Part shown: positions 19,229 through 28,618 of the stretch, one piece after another | Position numbering within the stretch: position 1 is the first letter of the stretch | Layout: each line of letters opens with the position of its first letter | NCBI RefSeq assembly: GCF_003815035.1 | Contig: NZ_RKRK01000003.1 | Span: forward strand, 62,001-126,000 | Direction of reading: 5' to 3' | Length of the DNA stretch: 64,000 nt | From: Abyssicoccus albus | GTDB taxonomy: Bacteria > Bacillota > Bacilli > Staphylococcales > Abyssicoccaceae | Notes under the pieces: model-generated | The model's database searches: none | What the model saw: only the letters and a program-made list of their open reading frames with translations | Told to the model about the DNA's origin: nothing | Program-made: the position numbers and the translations under genes

Positions 19229-20662
19229 CTACTCTCCATCATAATATGCTGTGATACTCTTCACTTCTAAATATTCTTCAATACCATAATCTCCCCATTC
19301 ACGACCGATACCTGATTGTTTATATCCACCGAATGGTAACATAGGATCTCTTGGTACACCATCAATCATCACAACACCCGTTCGAATTGAACGTGCGACA
19401 TAACGTTTTTGTTCTAAATCACTCCCTTCAACATAACCGGCCAATCCATAGACTGAATCATTCGCGATTTCAATCGCTTCTTCAACATCATCATATGCAA
19501 TCAAGCTCATGACAGGACCGAATATTTCCTCTTGAGCAATCGCCATTTGGTTATCCACTTTGGAAAATACTGTTGGCTTAGCATAGTAGCCCTTCTCTAG
19601 ACCTTCAGGTTTACCTAATCCACCGGCGATTAATTCAGCACCTTCATCGATGCCTTTTTGGATATACTGTTGCACGGTCTCGTATTGATCAAGTGACACA
19701 AGTGGCCCCATTTCTACAGATTCATCTTTTGTATCTCCAACGACAACAGAGTCAATTTCTGTCAATACTTCTTCGACGAATGCGTCATATACTGATGATG
19801 GGACAAGTGTTCTTGTACCAGCCGAACACACTTGTCCACTATTATTCATTACATTTCTTACAGCTCTTTGAGCTGAAGCTTTCAAGTCTGCATCTTCCAA
19901 AATGACATAGGCTGATTTACCTCCAAGTTCAAGCGATACTTTCTTGAAGTCTTTCGCACAGTTTTCCATAATTTTAGAACCAGTGACACCACTTCCTGTG
20001 AAGCTCACCATCGTAACATCTTTATGTGTACTGATCGCATCACCAACTTCGCTTCCTTTACCATTGACTAGGTTGAATACACCTTTAGGCGCACCCGCCG
20101 CATCAATGATTTCAGCCAAAATTATTGCCGCCATGGGTGTGTTCAATGCTGGTTTCAATACCATCGTACACCCCGCAGCAAGCGCTGCACCAATCTTTAA
20201 AGAAGTTTGGTTCGTCGGGAAGTTCCACGGTGTAATTAACCCAACGACACCAATCGGTTCTTTCGTCACTAGATGATTCCCACGGCGCTCATCAAATTGG
20301 AAAGACTTTAAAGCATCACGAGCCGCTACGAAATGGTTCATTCCGGCTTGCCAATGAACCTCTTCAGCTTTCGTCACCGGTGAACCTAATTCTAAACGAA
20401 TCGTCTCAATAATATCTTCTTTACGAGCTTCGTAGCCATCAATAATACGGTCTAAAAGCTCGACGCGATCATCAACTGACCACGTACGATACTCTATAAA
20501 CGCCTCTTTCGCCGCTTCGACCGCACGATCCACATCTTCTTTAGTCCCTCGTCCAACTTGACCGAATACCTCTTCAGTTGCCGGATTAATGACATCTACC
20601 GTCTCTTGTGATATCCCATCAAGCCATTCACCATTAATGTAGTGCTTTGTATTGTTATACAT
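19229..20662 (-). CDS. Aldehyde dehydrogenase family protein
   Basis: An NAD(P)+-dependent aldehyde dehydrogenase of 477 residues. Visible motifs are [12 protein letters not shown] (cofactor loop), FTGSGVTG, the catalytic glutamate in [11 protein letters not shown] near residue 244, the catalytic cysteine in [12 protein letters not shown] near 278, and EEIFGPVMS. The substrate aldehyde is not evident; the sequence resembles the broad-range YfmT/YwdH-type enzymes. TAGGAGTG precedes the ATG. It leads the small operon with lplA. Confidence 0.9.
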   Translation of the reverse strand: MYNNTKHYINGEWLDGISQETVDVINPATEEVFGQVGRGTKEDVDRAVEAAKEAFIEYRTWSVDDRVELLDRIIDGYEARKEDIIETIRLELGSPVTKAEEVHWQAGMNHFVAARDALKSFQFDERRGNHLVTKEPIGVVGLITPWNFPTNQTSLKIGAALAAGCTMVLKPALNTPMAAIILAEIIDAAGAPKGVFNLVNGKGSEVGDAISTHKDVTMVSFTGSGVTGSKIMENCAKDFKKVSLELGGKSAYVILEDADLKASAQRAVRNVMNNSGQVCSAGTRTLVPSSVYDAFVEEVLTEIDSVVVGDTKDESVEMGPLVSLDQYETVQQYIQKGIDEGAELIAGGLGKPEGLEKGYYAKPTVFSKVDNQMAIAQEEIFGPVMSLIAYDDVEEAIEIANDSVYGLAGYVEGSDLEQKRYVARSIRTGVVMIDGVPRDPMLPFGGYKQSGIGREWGDYGIEEYLEVKSITAYYDGE

Positions 20663-20744
20663 CGAATCACTCCTATATTAGTCTGTATATTCATTATAAT
20701 AGATTCTATTACTCTATACCCTATAACTAGCTTATAATAAACCA

Positions 20745-20770
20745 AAAACACGCTCTGAAGAGCGTGTTTT
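20745..20770 (-). terminator. Terminator of the small-ORF transcript
   Basis: Perfect 12-base arms AAAACACGCTCT and AGAGCGTGTTTT flank two bases. On the minus strand five T residues close the hairpin. It lies between the small reading frame at 20809 and the aldehyde dehydrogenase start. Confidence 0.75.
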
Positions 20771-20808
20771 AAGTATAATTAAATTATTTAAGTTCAGAAC
20801 GACCTGTT

Positions 20809-20868
20809 TTAATGGCATAGATCGTGAGGGGTACGATACATGAATACTTTTGACACTTTGTTCATCAT
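20809..20868 (-). CDS. Putative 19-residue small protein
   Basis: The minus strand holds ATG ATG followed by 17 codons to TAA, giving MMNKVSKVFMYRTPHDLCH. AAAGGGG lies at a good distance upstream (20873-20880), a TATAAT box sits at 20905-20910, and the terminator at 20745-20770 closes a transcript of about 130-150 bases. It is otherwise isolated between divergent gene blocks. I do not recognise the family. A small non-coding RNA with a chance reading frame remains possible. Confidence 0.4.
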   Translation of the reverse strand: MMNKVSKVFMYRTPHDLCH

Positions 20869-21003
20869 GATTCCCCTTTTCAAATTTAGTTTTATTTTGC
20901 TTTCATTATATACTAACCATTATTTAATTCCCTTCTTTTATGGGCTAATTTTTTAAAATTTATTATTAATTTACAGTAAACATCTTGTAAATATCTTAAA
21001 TTT

Positions 21004-21017
21004 TGAAATCGCTTTCA
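21004..21017. promoter_or_regulatory. cre box (CcpA operator) upstream of nadR
   Basis: TGAAATCGCTTTCA matches the catabolite-responsive element consensus TGWNANCGNTNWCA at every position and sits in a longer palindrome (21001-21020). A TATAAT box lies at 21031-21036. Carbon control of NAD salvage is inferred. Confidence 0.72.
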
Positions 21018-21089
21018 AAATGATATTTGGTATAATAATATTTGATATACTATAACTAGAATTAAAGTCGATATACAAAGGAGTTTATT

Positions 21090-22193
21090 ATGAGAGATTT
21101 AGGTATATTTTTTGGAACCTTTGCGCCGTGTCATGTTGGACATTTCGAACAGATTATACGCGCTAAGCGTGAAAATAAACACGCATTCGTTATTGTTAGT
21201 GGCTACGATGGAGATCGTGGTGATCAGGCTGGTCTTCATCTTGATAATCGTGTTAAAGCAATGCGTGAATTGTTAGCAAATGATGATCATGTCACTGTGA
21301 TGAAATTAGATGAAACTGACATTCCTAAGTATCCTGATGGTTGGGAGCCTTGGTTGAAAATGCTAACCGAAGCGATTGAACAAGGAATTGAAGAAAAGTC
21401 TTGGGATTATGAAGTACAGAGCTTATCTTACTACGTTGGTGAAGAAGAATATATTGAACCTTTACAACAACATTTCAACGCAACTTGGACAAACCGCACG
21501 ACAACTATAACAATGGTTGATCGTAAAATACTTGGAATTAGTGGGACTGATATCCGTGAAAATCCATTATTAAACTGGGATTACGTTATGCGTCCTTTCC
21601 GTCGATTCTTTGTGAAAAACGTTTTAATTATCGGAACAGCTAGCACTGGTAAAACTACACTCGTTAGAGACTTAGCACGTCGTTATTCTACGAGTTACTC
21701 TTTAGAATATTCACGTGAATACCAAACAACTAGACAAGTGCCAGATGATGAACTTGATATTAAGGATTTACATGCAATTGGTATCGGACAATTTGAATTA
21801 AATCGAGAGCATATTCATTCACCAGGAACACGTAAAGTATTCTTTGCAGATACAGATGTGATGACAACGAAATTATATACGAAGCTTTATGCGAAAGAAG
21901 AGGAATATAAAAAAATTGAACCTGTCTTCGATTATTATATTTCATTACAAACATGGGCATTGATTATCGTTTTACCACCAGTGACTGAGTATGTCGATGA
22001 TGGCTTCCGTGATATGAGGTTGAGTGACGAACAACAGCGACAAGATATGCATCAAATGTTCTTAGATGAGATTAAGGCACATGGCTTAGAAAATGTTACA
22101 AAAGTACTAGATAGCGGTGGGGATTTCTACGAAATGTATACGAAAGCACATGAATTAGTCGATGAAGTGCTTGCAGATGGTAAAGACAATTAA
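21090..22193 (+). CDS. nadR: Bifunctional NMN adenylyltransferase/ribosylnicotinamide kinase (NadR-like)
   Basis: Converts imported nicotinamide riboside to NMN and then NAD+. The N-terminal nucleotidyltransferase domain shows FGTFAPCHVGHF (HxGH at residues 15-18) and ISGTDIR at 150-156. The C-terminal P-loop kinase domain starts at about 177 with the Walker A motif GTASTGKTT. There is no N-terminal DNA-binding domain, so it is the enzymatic form and not the enterobacterial repressor. AAAGGAG precedes the ATG. pnuC follows 17 bases later, which fits a riboside salvage operon. Confidence 0.92.
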   Translation: MRDLGIFFGTFAPCHVGHFEQIIRAKRENKHAFVIVSGYDGDRGDQAGLHLDNRVKAMRELLANDDHVTVMKLDETDIPKYPDGWEPWLKMLTEAIEQGIEEKSWDYEVQSLSYYVGEEEYIEPLQQHFNATWTNRTTTITMVDRKILGISGTDIRENPLLNWDYVMRPFRRFFVKNVLIIGTASTGKTTLVRDLARRYSTSYSLEYSREYQTTRQVPDDELDIKDLHAIGIGQFELNREHIHSPGTRKVFFADTDVMTTKLYTKLYAKEEEYKKIEPVFDYYISLQTWALIIVLPPVTEYVDDGFRDMRLSDEQQRQDMHQMFLDEIKAHGLENVTKVLDSGGDFYEMYTKAHELVDEVLADGKDN

Positions 22194-22210
22194 ATTCAAG
22201 GAGAAAATCA

Positions 22211-22966
22211 ATGAACATAATTAATGATTTTAAAGGGTTTACAAAATACGAAAAAACGTTCTTTACTTTGTTTATTTTGGCTCAAATTATTATATTCTTC
22301 TTACCTTTATTTATTGGAGAAGAAAAATCAATCGGCGTAGATGGATGGCTGAATTTAATCGCAGCGATATCAGGTGTACTCTGTGTGTTCATGGCCGCCA
22401 AAGGCCGTCTATCCACATTCTTTTATGGATTAATTCAAGTTTCAACTTACGGTTACTTAAGTTTCAAAGCACACTTTATGGGAGAAGTTGGAATGCAAGT
22501 CATCTTTGGGGTATTCCAATTCATCGGATTATATGTATGGCTCAAAAACCGCCATCTTGATCAATCAGAGAAAACTGAAGAAGTAGATTCAAGAGGGCTT
22601 TCAATGAACCAATGGGGCATTGTCATCGTCGTTACTATCGTCGTTTACGCAGCACTCGTGTTCTTATTAAGTCAATTGTCAGGCGCATTTTATTCAGAGC
22701 AACCATGGATTGATGGGGCAAGCACATCACTAAGTCTTGTCGCTCAAACATTAATGACATTAAGATTCAGTGAACAATGGTTCTTCTGGATCGTCGTCAA
22801 TATCATTACAATCGTCTTATGGGTCACAAACTTAGTCCAAAGCATTCAAATGGAAGCGGTAAACTTTGGAAGCGTTGCAATGATTGTGATGTGGGTTGCT
22901 TTCTTAATTAACAGTATTTATGGATATATTCAATGGAAACAAAAAGAAGACATCCAGCCTCTTTAA
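22211..22966 (+). CDS. pnuC: Nicotinamide riboside transporter PnuC
   Basis: An integral membrane facilitator for nicotinamide riboside, trapped inside by NadR kinase activity. The 251 residues form about seven membrane segments. The conserved core has GLIQVSTYGYLSFKAHFMGE and FGVFQFIGLYVWLKN, and the C-terminal part contains SEQWFFWIVVNIITIVLW. AAGGAG precedes the ATG. It is the second gene of the operon and ends at a strong terminator. Confidence 0.93.
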   Translation: MNIINDFKGFTKYEKTFFTLFILAQIIIFFLPLFIGEEKSIGVDGWLNLIAAISGVLCVFMAAKGRLSTFFYGLIQVSTYGYLSFKAHFMGEVGMQVIFGVFQFIGLYVWLKNRHLDQSEKTEEVDSRGLSMNQWGIVIVVTIVVYAALVFLLSQLSGAFYSEQPWIDGASTSLSLVAQTLMTLRFSEQWFFWIVVNIITIVLWVTNLVQSIQMEAVNFGSVAMIVMWVAFLINSIYGYIQWKQKEDIQPL

Positions 22967-22972
22967 TTAAAC

Positions 22973-23001
22973 ACACCCAGCAGTTACAAACTGCTGGGTG
23001 T
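22973..23001 (+). terminator. Terminator of nadR-pnuC
   Basis: Thirteen-base arms ACACCCAGCAGTT and AACTGCTGGGTGT flank three bases, followed by TAGTTTGTAGTTTT. It lies just before a hairpin array. Confidence 0.8.
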
Positions 23002-23030
23002 TAGTTTGTAGTTTTCATGTCATCTCTTCA

Positions 23031-23252
23031 ATCTACCAACTATAATCACTTTTTAGTTGGTAGATCATCTTATTCTATCTCAATCTACCAACTATAATCG
23101 CTTTTTAGTTGGTAGATCATCTTATTCTATCTCAATCTACCAACTATAATCGCTTTTTAGTGGCTAGATTATCTTATTCTATCTCAATCTACCAACTATA
23201 ATCGCTTTTTAGTTGCTAGATCTTCTTATTCTATCCCAATCTACCAACTATC
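23031..23252. repeat. Tandem hairpin array, five units, exactly 52-bp period
   Basis: Units begin at 23031, 23083, 23135, 23187 and 23239, all 52 bases apart; the last is only a left arm. The arms are ATCTACCAACTA and TAGTTGGTAGAT around a loop of about ten bases, with the 17-base linker CATCTTATTCTATCTCA. Units 3 and 4 have right-arm changes that weaken the stem. The array sits between the convergent pnuC and a decayed surface-protein gene. Confidence 0.92.
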
Positions 23253-23311
23253 TTTATATTTATTTTAATAAAAAAGATGGAGCATTGCTCCATCTCTAAT
23301 TAATTATATAA

Positions 23312-23731
23312 TTATTGTTGTTTTCTACGGAAGAATGTTAATGCTAAACCAATCATCGCTAAGATACCAGCAATCGTTACAGAACCATTTGATACACCAT
23401 TTTTCTCAAAGTCTTCAGGATTTAACTTTACATGCTCATCTACATCAGGATCTTCTTTTGTAACCTCTTCAGAAGTTCCATCTACTTTTGTTGTCTTCTC
23501 TTCTGGTGCCATCTCAAGTAAATGATCTTGTCCATAATGATAATATAATTCTATATCATTATTATCATTTTCCATTTGCTTCAATGCATAGTTGTGTATT
23601 ATAAGAGCTTTTTCTGTGTGATGTCTTCGACCAATTTCTATTGCTGATGTTTCTCCATTTTTATTATTGAAAGAATTATAAGCAACATCATAACTATCAC
23701 TCTTATTATCATTTACTTCAATAAATACTTC
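23312..23731 (-). pseudogene. C-terminal remnant of a surface-anchored protein
   Basis: An open frame runs from just after a TAA (23732-23734) to the stop, about 139 codons, with no start codon or ribosome site at its head. The readable part begins EVFIEVNDNKSDSYDV. It ends with a charged spacer rich in Asp and Glu, a hydrophobic segment (SVTIAGILAMIGLALTFF) and RRKQQ, the membrane-plus-basic-tail part of a cell-wall sorting signal. The expected LPXTG is absent; FEKNG stands in its place. I read it as the end of a gene whose 5' part is deleted. The parent protein is not recognised. Confidence 0.65.
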
Positions 23732-23797
23732 TTAGCTAGATTATTTCTTTACCATGTAAATAGGAATTAAATGAAGTAATTTACATTAAATTTACAA

Positions 23798-23826
23798 AAT
23801 CCTCCAACACAATGTGTTGGAGGATT
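23798..23826 (-). terminator. Terminator of the membrane-protein gene at 23837
   Basis: Thirteen-base arms AATCCTCCAACAC and GTGTTGGAGGATT flank three bases. The minus strand continues with TTTGTAAATTT. Confidence 0.8.
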
Positions 23827-23836
23827 CTTATATTAA

Positions 23837-24805
23837 TTATCCATCAAATCGATCGATTGAGTGATAATCATCTTTATATATTTTTTCAGCGTCTTGATGT
23901 TCGTTGTTTGAATGACGTGAGATTGGTTGATTCTGCTTATTATGATGATAGAACGACACTAAACTTCCCATAATAAAATAACTAAACAGGCAGAACATTA
24001 AGAAAAGTAAAATCAATATGATAAAAGCTAACAATGATGTAAATGCATTTTCTTGAGCGAATAAGAATATCATCACTACATACAATATTACCGTTACAAT
24101 TGAGTATGCGATAATGAATAGAATATTTTTGATGAGTAAACTCCAAATACCGACCTTCCCTTTAAAAGTTGTTTTGAACGCCGTCTTCACCTTCTCAATC
24201 GTCGGCATATTATAATTTTCTAAATATATTGCTTGCGTCATAAAGACTACTAAAGATACTAGGCAGATGACAATAATGTATAAAATATATGCAATGATAT
24301 AAAACAGAATGAAGAGAAATATTCCAGCTCCAACATCATTACTAGATGGTAGTAGTGTAGCACCTAAAGCAATGAAAATCATTGCAATTAAGAAAAATAA
24401 TGCAACGAGTGCCATAATTAAAATGTTACTCCATGCAAAGTTAAATAATCCTAATTTAATTAATTTGATGAAATGATCTTTATCTTTAAATGCGATGAAT
24501 CCATCTTTAAAAGTAATCTGTTCCCCGCGTCCGGCTTTGATCATCCAATGATAAAGTCCGGTGAATAGCGGTGTAATAATTAAGATTGAAATAATCCCTA
24601 ATACAAATAATAAAATAATATATAATACAATCGCCAGAAAGATTTTACCTGGTGTCGGTTCCCCTCCTGCAAAAACAGCAGACACAACGCCTCCAAATAT
24701 CAACATCGTTATCATTGATATCATAAAGGTTAATACCATGGCGACAATGAACATCACCATACTAAATAAAATGACTTTACCATGTTGTCCTTTCGCTTGT
24801 TGCAA
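23837..24805 (-). CDS. Polytopic membrane protein, DUF975-like
   Basis: A 322-residue membrane protein with about six long hydrophobic segments and a hydrophilic C-terminal tail rich in His, Asn and Asp. Short loops such as GLYHWMIKAGRGEQ and TIEKVKTAFKTTFKGKVGIW fit the DUF975/YciC-type group, which has no known activity. Translation probably begins at TTG (24805), with AAGGA five bases upstream. A seven-codon reading frame ends just before it and could couple translation. It is monocistronic. Confidence 0.65.
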   Translation of the reverse strand: MQQAKGQHGKVILFSMVMFIVAMVLTFMISMITMLIFGGVVSAVFAGGEPTPGKIFLAIVLYIILLFVLGIISILIITPLFTGLYHWMIKAGRGEQITFKDGFIAFKDKDHFIKLIKLGLFNFAWSNILIMALVALFFLIAMIFIALGATLLPSSNDVGAGIFLFILFYIIAYILYIIVICLVSLVVFMTQAIYLENYNMPTIEKVKTAFKTTFKGKVGIWSLLIKNILFIIAYSIVTVILYVVMIFLFAQENAFTSLLAFIILILLFLMFCLFSYFIMGSLVSFYHHNKQNQPISRHSNNEHQDAEKIYKDDYHSIDRFDG

Positions 24806-24901
24806 TTAATCCTTATGTAATGCGAACATTTGTATCCCCCTTGTTATGAATATACCTACATCATATCAAAGTTTTCACAAAAAAAGGGATTTGAACATCA
24901 A

Positions 24902-24928
24902 AAAAAGACAACCTTTGGTTGTCTTTTT
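24902..24928 (-). terminator. Terminator of the small acidic protein gene
   Basis: AAAAAGACAACC and GGTTGTCTTTTT flank three bases. The minus strand reads into a T run. It overlaps the stop codon at 24927. Confidence 0.85.
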
Positions 24929-25166
24929 ATTGTTCTTGCTGTCTATGTTGAAATTGCTTTGTTGGTTGCTTTAATGACTGAATAAATTCAATAGCATCAA
25001 AAAGTTCTGCTGCATTCATTTGACAATTCGATTGTTTCATCATATCAATAGCTTCATCAATTAATTCCGCTTCATTTTCTGATAAATTTAAATCTTGAAT
25101 AATTTGTTCACTTGGCTTGTCACTCACATCATAGTCATATTGAAAACTGTTCGATTGATGCTCCAC
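24927..25166 (-). CDS. Small acidic protein of unknown function
   Basis: A 79-residue soluble protein, predicted helical, with a Gln/His-rich tail (KQFQHRQQEQ). It begins at GTG, with AGGGGG about ten bases upstream. No known domain is recognised. The central segment (NLSENEAELIDEAIDMM) could form a helical hairpin. It is a single gene with its own terminator overlapping the stop. Its reality is supported by the ribosome site and terminator. Confidence 0.6.
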   Translation of the reverse strand: MEHQSNSFQYDYDVSDKPSEQIIQDLNLSENEAELIDEAIDMMKQSNCQMNAAELFDAIEFIQSLKQPTKQFQHRQQEQ

Positions 25167-25309
25167 TGTAACGAAACCCCCTAGCTTAAAAGATGAGAAA
25201 ATTCTCTAAATTGATTATAATACAAAACGCTAGGAATTTCTACTTTATTTTATAAACTACATATTTTACCCTAAACCTTAACTACATAATCATTTTCAAT
25301 CAAATTAAT

Positions 25310-25840
25310 TTAGTTAATACATTTATAAGCTTGATCTATTAACATATCAACCATATTGCTAATTCTCTCAATCAGTTCGTCATCGTTGATTTCATAATAA
25401 CCGACTTCATTTTTCATAAAATCATTATCTGTCGTTGAAATTTGATTCGGAATCACCATTCCATGCACTCCACGAATAACCATACGTAGTTGAGTTAAAG
25501 GGTCTGTACTTCTCATCCCGCCACTATTACAGAATAGAGCAACAGGCTTCATACTAAATTCATCAAAACTTAAATGATCTAACGCATTTTTTAGAATTCC
25601 CGAATAAGACGTGTGATAGTTTGGTGTACCAATAATAATGGCATCTGCATCTTCTGCTTTACGCTTTAATAATTCAACGTCATCTGTTTTTCCTTGACCA
25701 AATAATGGCATATCTAAAGTTCTTAACATTAAATGGTCAACAGTATGTTCAGGCTTTTCGATTAATTCGTTGATTTTATCCGCTACAGCTTCTGTGTGAG
25801 AATGTCCAAATGCACTCCCAGTTAAAATTAAAATATTCAT
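25310..25840 (-). CDS. NADPH-dependent FMN reductase family protein
   Basis: A flavodoxin-fold oxidoreductase of 176 residues. The FMN phosphate loop is GSAFGHSHTEAVADKI near residues 8-23. The typical GTPNYHTSYSGILKNALDHL follows near residue 74, and FCNSGGMRS near 105. Such enzymes reduce FMN, quinones or azo dyes; the acceptor is not evident. AAGGAAGTG precedes the ATG. It stands alone. Confidence 0.88.
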   Translation of the reverse strand: MNILILTGSAFGHSHTEAVADKINELIEKPEHTVDHLMLRTLDMPLFGQGKTDDVELLKRKAEDADAIIIGTPNYHTSYSGILKNALDHLSFDEFSMKPVALFCNSGGMRSTDPLTQLRMVIRGVHGMVIPNQISTTDNDFMKNEVGYYEINDDELIERISNMVDMLIDQAYKCIN

Positions 25841-25925
25841 AATACACTTCCTTTTTATACATTTTCTTCATGTTGTAGTGTAACAATGAGCTTTCTTTGT
25901 ATATATAGGACTTCCGTATTAAATT

Positions 25926-26315
25926 TTAAGATTCATTTTCTAAATATGCTCTTTTGTTTTTACGTATCATTGGATATATATTACTTGATCTTAAAATTAA
26001 TATACATATTACTGAAATAATCACTTCTATTCCACCAATTAGTAGTGTTGGAGGGGTTAGAAATAGGGTATCAATGACAATAAGCAATATTGCCAAAACG
26101 TTAAGACCAACCAACTTATACTCAAGTGATTTTCGAACGTCAGCAGCCAATTCTTCACGGCCGAACTTAATATAGTCAATCGTTGATAATACGAACTGCA
26201 ATACAAAAAGGAGTAGTACAACGATATATAACCATTCCATACCTTCCGACTGTTGTGCTAAATAATGAGCAAAAAATAAATAAATCGGAAACAATCCCCA
26301 TACATTGTTAGACAT
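25926..26315 (-). CDS. Four-helix membrane protein of unknown function
   Basis: About 129 residues with four hydrophobic segments and a basic tail (MIRKNKRAYLENES). The start at 26315 is preferred because AGGAG lies seven bases upstream; ATGs at 26318 and 26336 are alternatives, the latter overlapping the preceding gene. Only about ten bases separate it from the lipoprotein gene, so the two are probably co-transcribed and may act together at the membrane. No family is recognised. Confidence 0.6.
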   Translation of the reverse strand: MSNNVWGLFPIYLFFAHYLAQQSEGMEWLYIVVLLLFVLQFVLSTIDYIKFGREELAADVRKSLEYKLVGLNVLAILLIVIDTLFLTPPTLLIGGIEVIISVICILILRSSNIYPMIRKNKRAYLENES

Positions 26316-26325
26316 CATATCACTC

Positions 26326-27579
26326 CTATTTCTCATTCATTTCTAAACTTTTAAACTCTTTCACCGAATCCATTAGCTTAAAATAAGTTAATCCTCGACT
26401 ATCCACTAGAACAGGTTTCCCATTAATTTTATATATATTCAATTTAAATGTACTTGAATAAGGTGTTCCACCTTGTAAGTCACTTGCAGGCGTAAATAAA
26501 GCTTCAACATTTAAAGTATGTTCACCGTAATCTACGTCTTGAATTTCACCTTCAATACGATGAACAGCCATATTCAATCCATTAGAGATTGTATCTTCTG
26601 TAATTAATAATAACTCAGAATTTTGTTCATCTTTATTTTCACTCGTTGACCAAACTCCATAAAACTTTTTGACCTTTCCATCGTCACCAAAAATATTTGC
26701 AGTCTTTTCACGGTCAAATAATTCTCGACTCACTTTGAACTTCTTTTCGTTCTCTTTGTATGGATCTAATGATAGGCCGACAAGCTCTAAGTGTTTTGAA
26801 ATCTTATTATACTCTAATAATTGTGAAATAATATAGTCTGTGCCTTTAGCAGTGAAAATTTTTTCATCGACAATGTATGTTTTGTCCTTCAATGTTTTTA
26901 CACTATTGCGTTGAATTAAATCTGGCATATGTAATTTGAATGTTTCTTGATCTTTCGTTGATTTATGCTTTAAAATTGAATTTACTTTAAATTGGTCAAT
27001 TAGATAATAAGATAACTTCAAGTCATCTGATAAACCTGTCAATCGATCTTCCAAAATCAATGATTCCTTTTGAATTTTTGCATCTAATACAATCGGCATG
27101 ACATGAACATTTGTAAAGTTATTCTTATTCTGCCTAAAAAATAAACTCGACCCGTAATGTCGATGGACAACAATATCATCTAATTGATCCTTTGTGAAAT
27201 CAGTTGGTTCTTCTAACCAATAAGGCATAATATCATATTCACGATCAAACTTCGTAATCGCACCTAATTTTTTTGCAAATATAATTTTTTCATGTTGCTT
27301 AGCAATTAAATATACATTATCCATCGCTTCTTCAGTATGAACTAACTGAACAAGAATATTATTGTCTGATGGGTTCAATTTTATTTCATTTTTTTTCTGA
27401 TCAAAACTTTTTAACTTTTTGTAATCTATTTGATTTAACGTATCAATGGCTGATTGGTGATGATTATTTTCAGTTTTAATAACCTTTTTTCCTTTATCGT
27501 TATTCATTGATGATTGTTCTCGGCTACATGCCGTACAGACCATTATAAATATCAATAATATGAACATATATTTTCTCAT
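26326..27579 (-). CDS. Lipoprotein of unknown function
   Basis: A 417-residue exported protein. The signal peptide (MRKYMFILLIFIMV) ends in the lipobox CTAC, so cysteine near residue 18 would be lipidated and the protein held on the outer face of the membrane. The rest is hydrophilic and mixed alpha/beta, with no motif I recognise. AAAGGATATAG precedes the ATG. The downstream four-helix membrane protein gene is close enough to form an operon. Confidence 0.7.
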   Translation of the reverse strand: MRKYMFILLIFIMVCTACSREQSSMNNDKGKKVIKTENNHHQSAIDTLNQIDYKKLKSFDQKKNEIKLNPSDNNILVQLVHTEEAMDNVYLIAKQHEKIIFAKKLGAITKFDREYDIMPYWLEEPTDFTKDQLDDIVVHRHYGSSLFFRQNKNNFTNVHVMPIVLDAKIQKESLILEDRLTGLSDDLKLSYYLIDQFKVNSILKHKSTKDQETFKLHMPDLIQRNSVKTLKDKTYIVDEKIFTAKGTDYIISQLLEYNKISKHLELVGLSLDPYKENEKKFKVSRELFDREKTANIFGDDGKVKKFYGVWSTSENKDEQNSELLLITEDTISNGLNMAVHRIEGEIQDVDYGEHTLNVEALFTPASDLQGGTPYSSTFKLNIYKINGKPVLVDSRGLTYFKLMDSVKEFKSLEMNEK

Positions 27580-27685
27580 ACACTATATCCTTTTTGACAT
27601 ATTTTACTTGTATATTATTGTATATGATTCTAAACAATATTAATACTATTTAATGAAATAACACAACAGTTTGTATTTTAAAAGA

Positions 27686-28618
27686 TTAACTTTTGTTAAC
27701 CATCATGATAAATAATAAAGGTAATGAAAATAACATAACAGTTATCCCGACAGGTATTTGTATAGGATAAAACATAAATGCACTAACTAACTCACAACAC
27801 ATTAATAGCGTAGCACCCCATATAGCTGAACTATATAAATGATTATACATTGTATATGATTTCTTCCGTTGAATCATTTGAGGAACTATTATACCGATCC
27901 ACCCGATGATACCTGTATATCCGATTAAAAGTGCAGTTGGAATGGTGAAAACTAGCAATGCCATTAACTTATGTAATTTGACATGGCTGATAATCGTTCT
28001 CGACTTTAAATCACCGAGTTCTAAAACAGATAACTCATACTTAAAATATCGTGCATAAATAAATAGACCAATACACAGCACAGTACTAATTAACACATGA
28101 TTATAATTCATCCCACTCATAGAACCGAACATATATAGAGCAATCGACTGAATTTTAGTTGGATTAAAGATAATGAGAAGATATAATATCCCGCTTAAAG
28201 CCATTGAACATAACACGCCATATAAAATCACTGTAATACTTAATCTCCCATTGTCCAACCATGCACTTAATGTCAATATAATGACAAGTATCAATAAACC
28301 AAAAATTGCACTCATCAACGGGATAAAGATCGCAGAGCTAAAAAAGATTAGTGCACATGCTGCACCTAGAACCGCGCCAGATGATACACCGAGCGTATAA
28401 CTATCTGCCAGAGCATTGTTAAGTAGTCGTTGGTAGACAACCCCTCCCATAGATAATATCGCACCAAGTAACATCGCCATCAAAATCTTCGGGAGTCTAA
28501 TCGAGGTCATAATAGACCACTCTTCATTAGATATCCCATCAAAAGTATTTAAACGGATCGTTAAATACAATAAAACAATGAATACATTGAATAGTAAAAG
28601 CCAATTAAGATGCTTCAT
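27686..28618 (-). CDS. FecCD/BtuC-family ABC transporter permease
   Basis: The membrane subunit of an ABC importer for a siderophore, heme or cobalamin-type ligand. The 310 residues have about nine hydrophobic segments. Family marks are SIRLPKILMAMLLGAILSMGGVVYQ, LADSYTLGVSSGAVLG and GYTGIIGWIGIIVPQM, the last being the loop that contacts the ATPase. It overlaps the binding-protein gene by 14 bases. No ATPase gene is adjacent, so it must use one encoded elsewhere or be incomplete. Confidence 0.88.
   Translation of the reverse strand: MKHLNWLLLFNVFIVLLYLTIRLNTFDGISNEEWSIMTSIRLPKILMAMLLGAILSMGGVVYQRLLNNALADSYTLGVSSGAVLGAACALIFFSSAIFIPLMSAIFGLLILVIILTLSAWLDNGRLSITVILYGVLCSMALSGILYLLIIFNPTKIQSIALYMFGSMSGMNYNHVLISTVLCIGLFIYARYFKYELSVLELGDLKSRTIISHVKLHKLMALLVFTIPTALLIGYTGIIGWIGIIVPQMIQRKKSYTMYNHLYSSAIWGATLLMCCELVSAFMFYPIQIPVGITVMLFSLPLLFIMMVNKS

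Noticed and set aside
24806-24835. Seven-codon upstream reading frame before the DUF975-like gene as a leader peptide gene
   Set aside because: Too short, no clear ribosome site and no attenuator structure; mentioned only as possible coupling.
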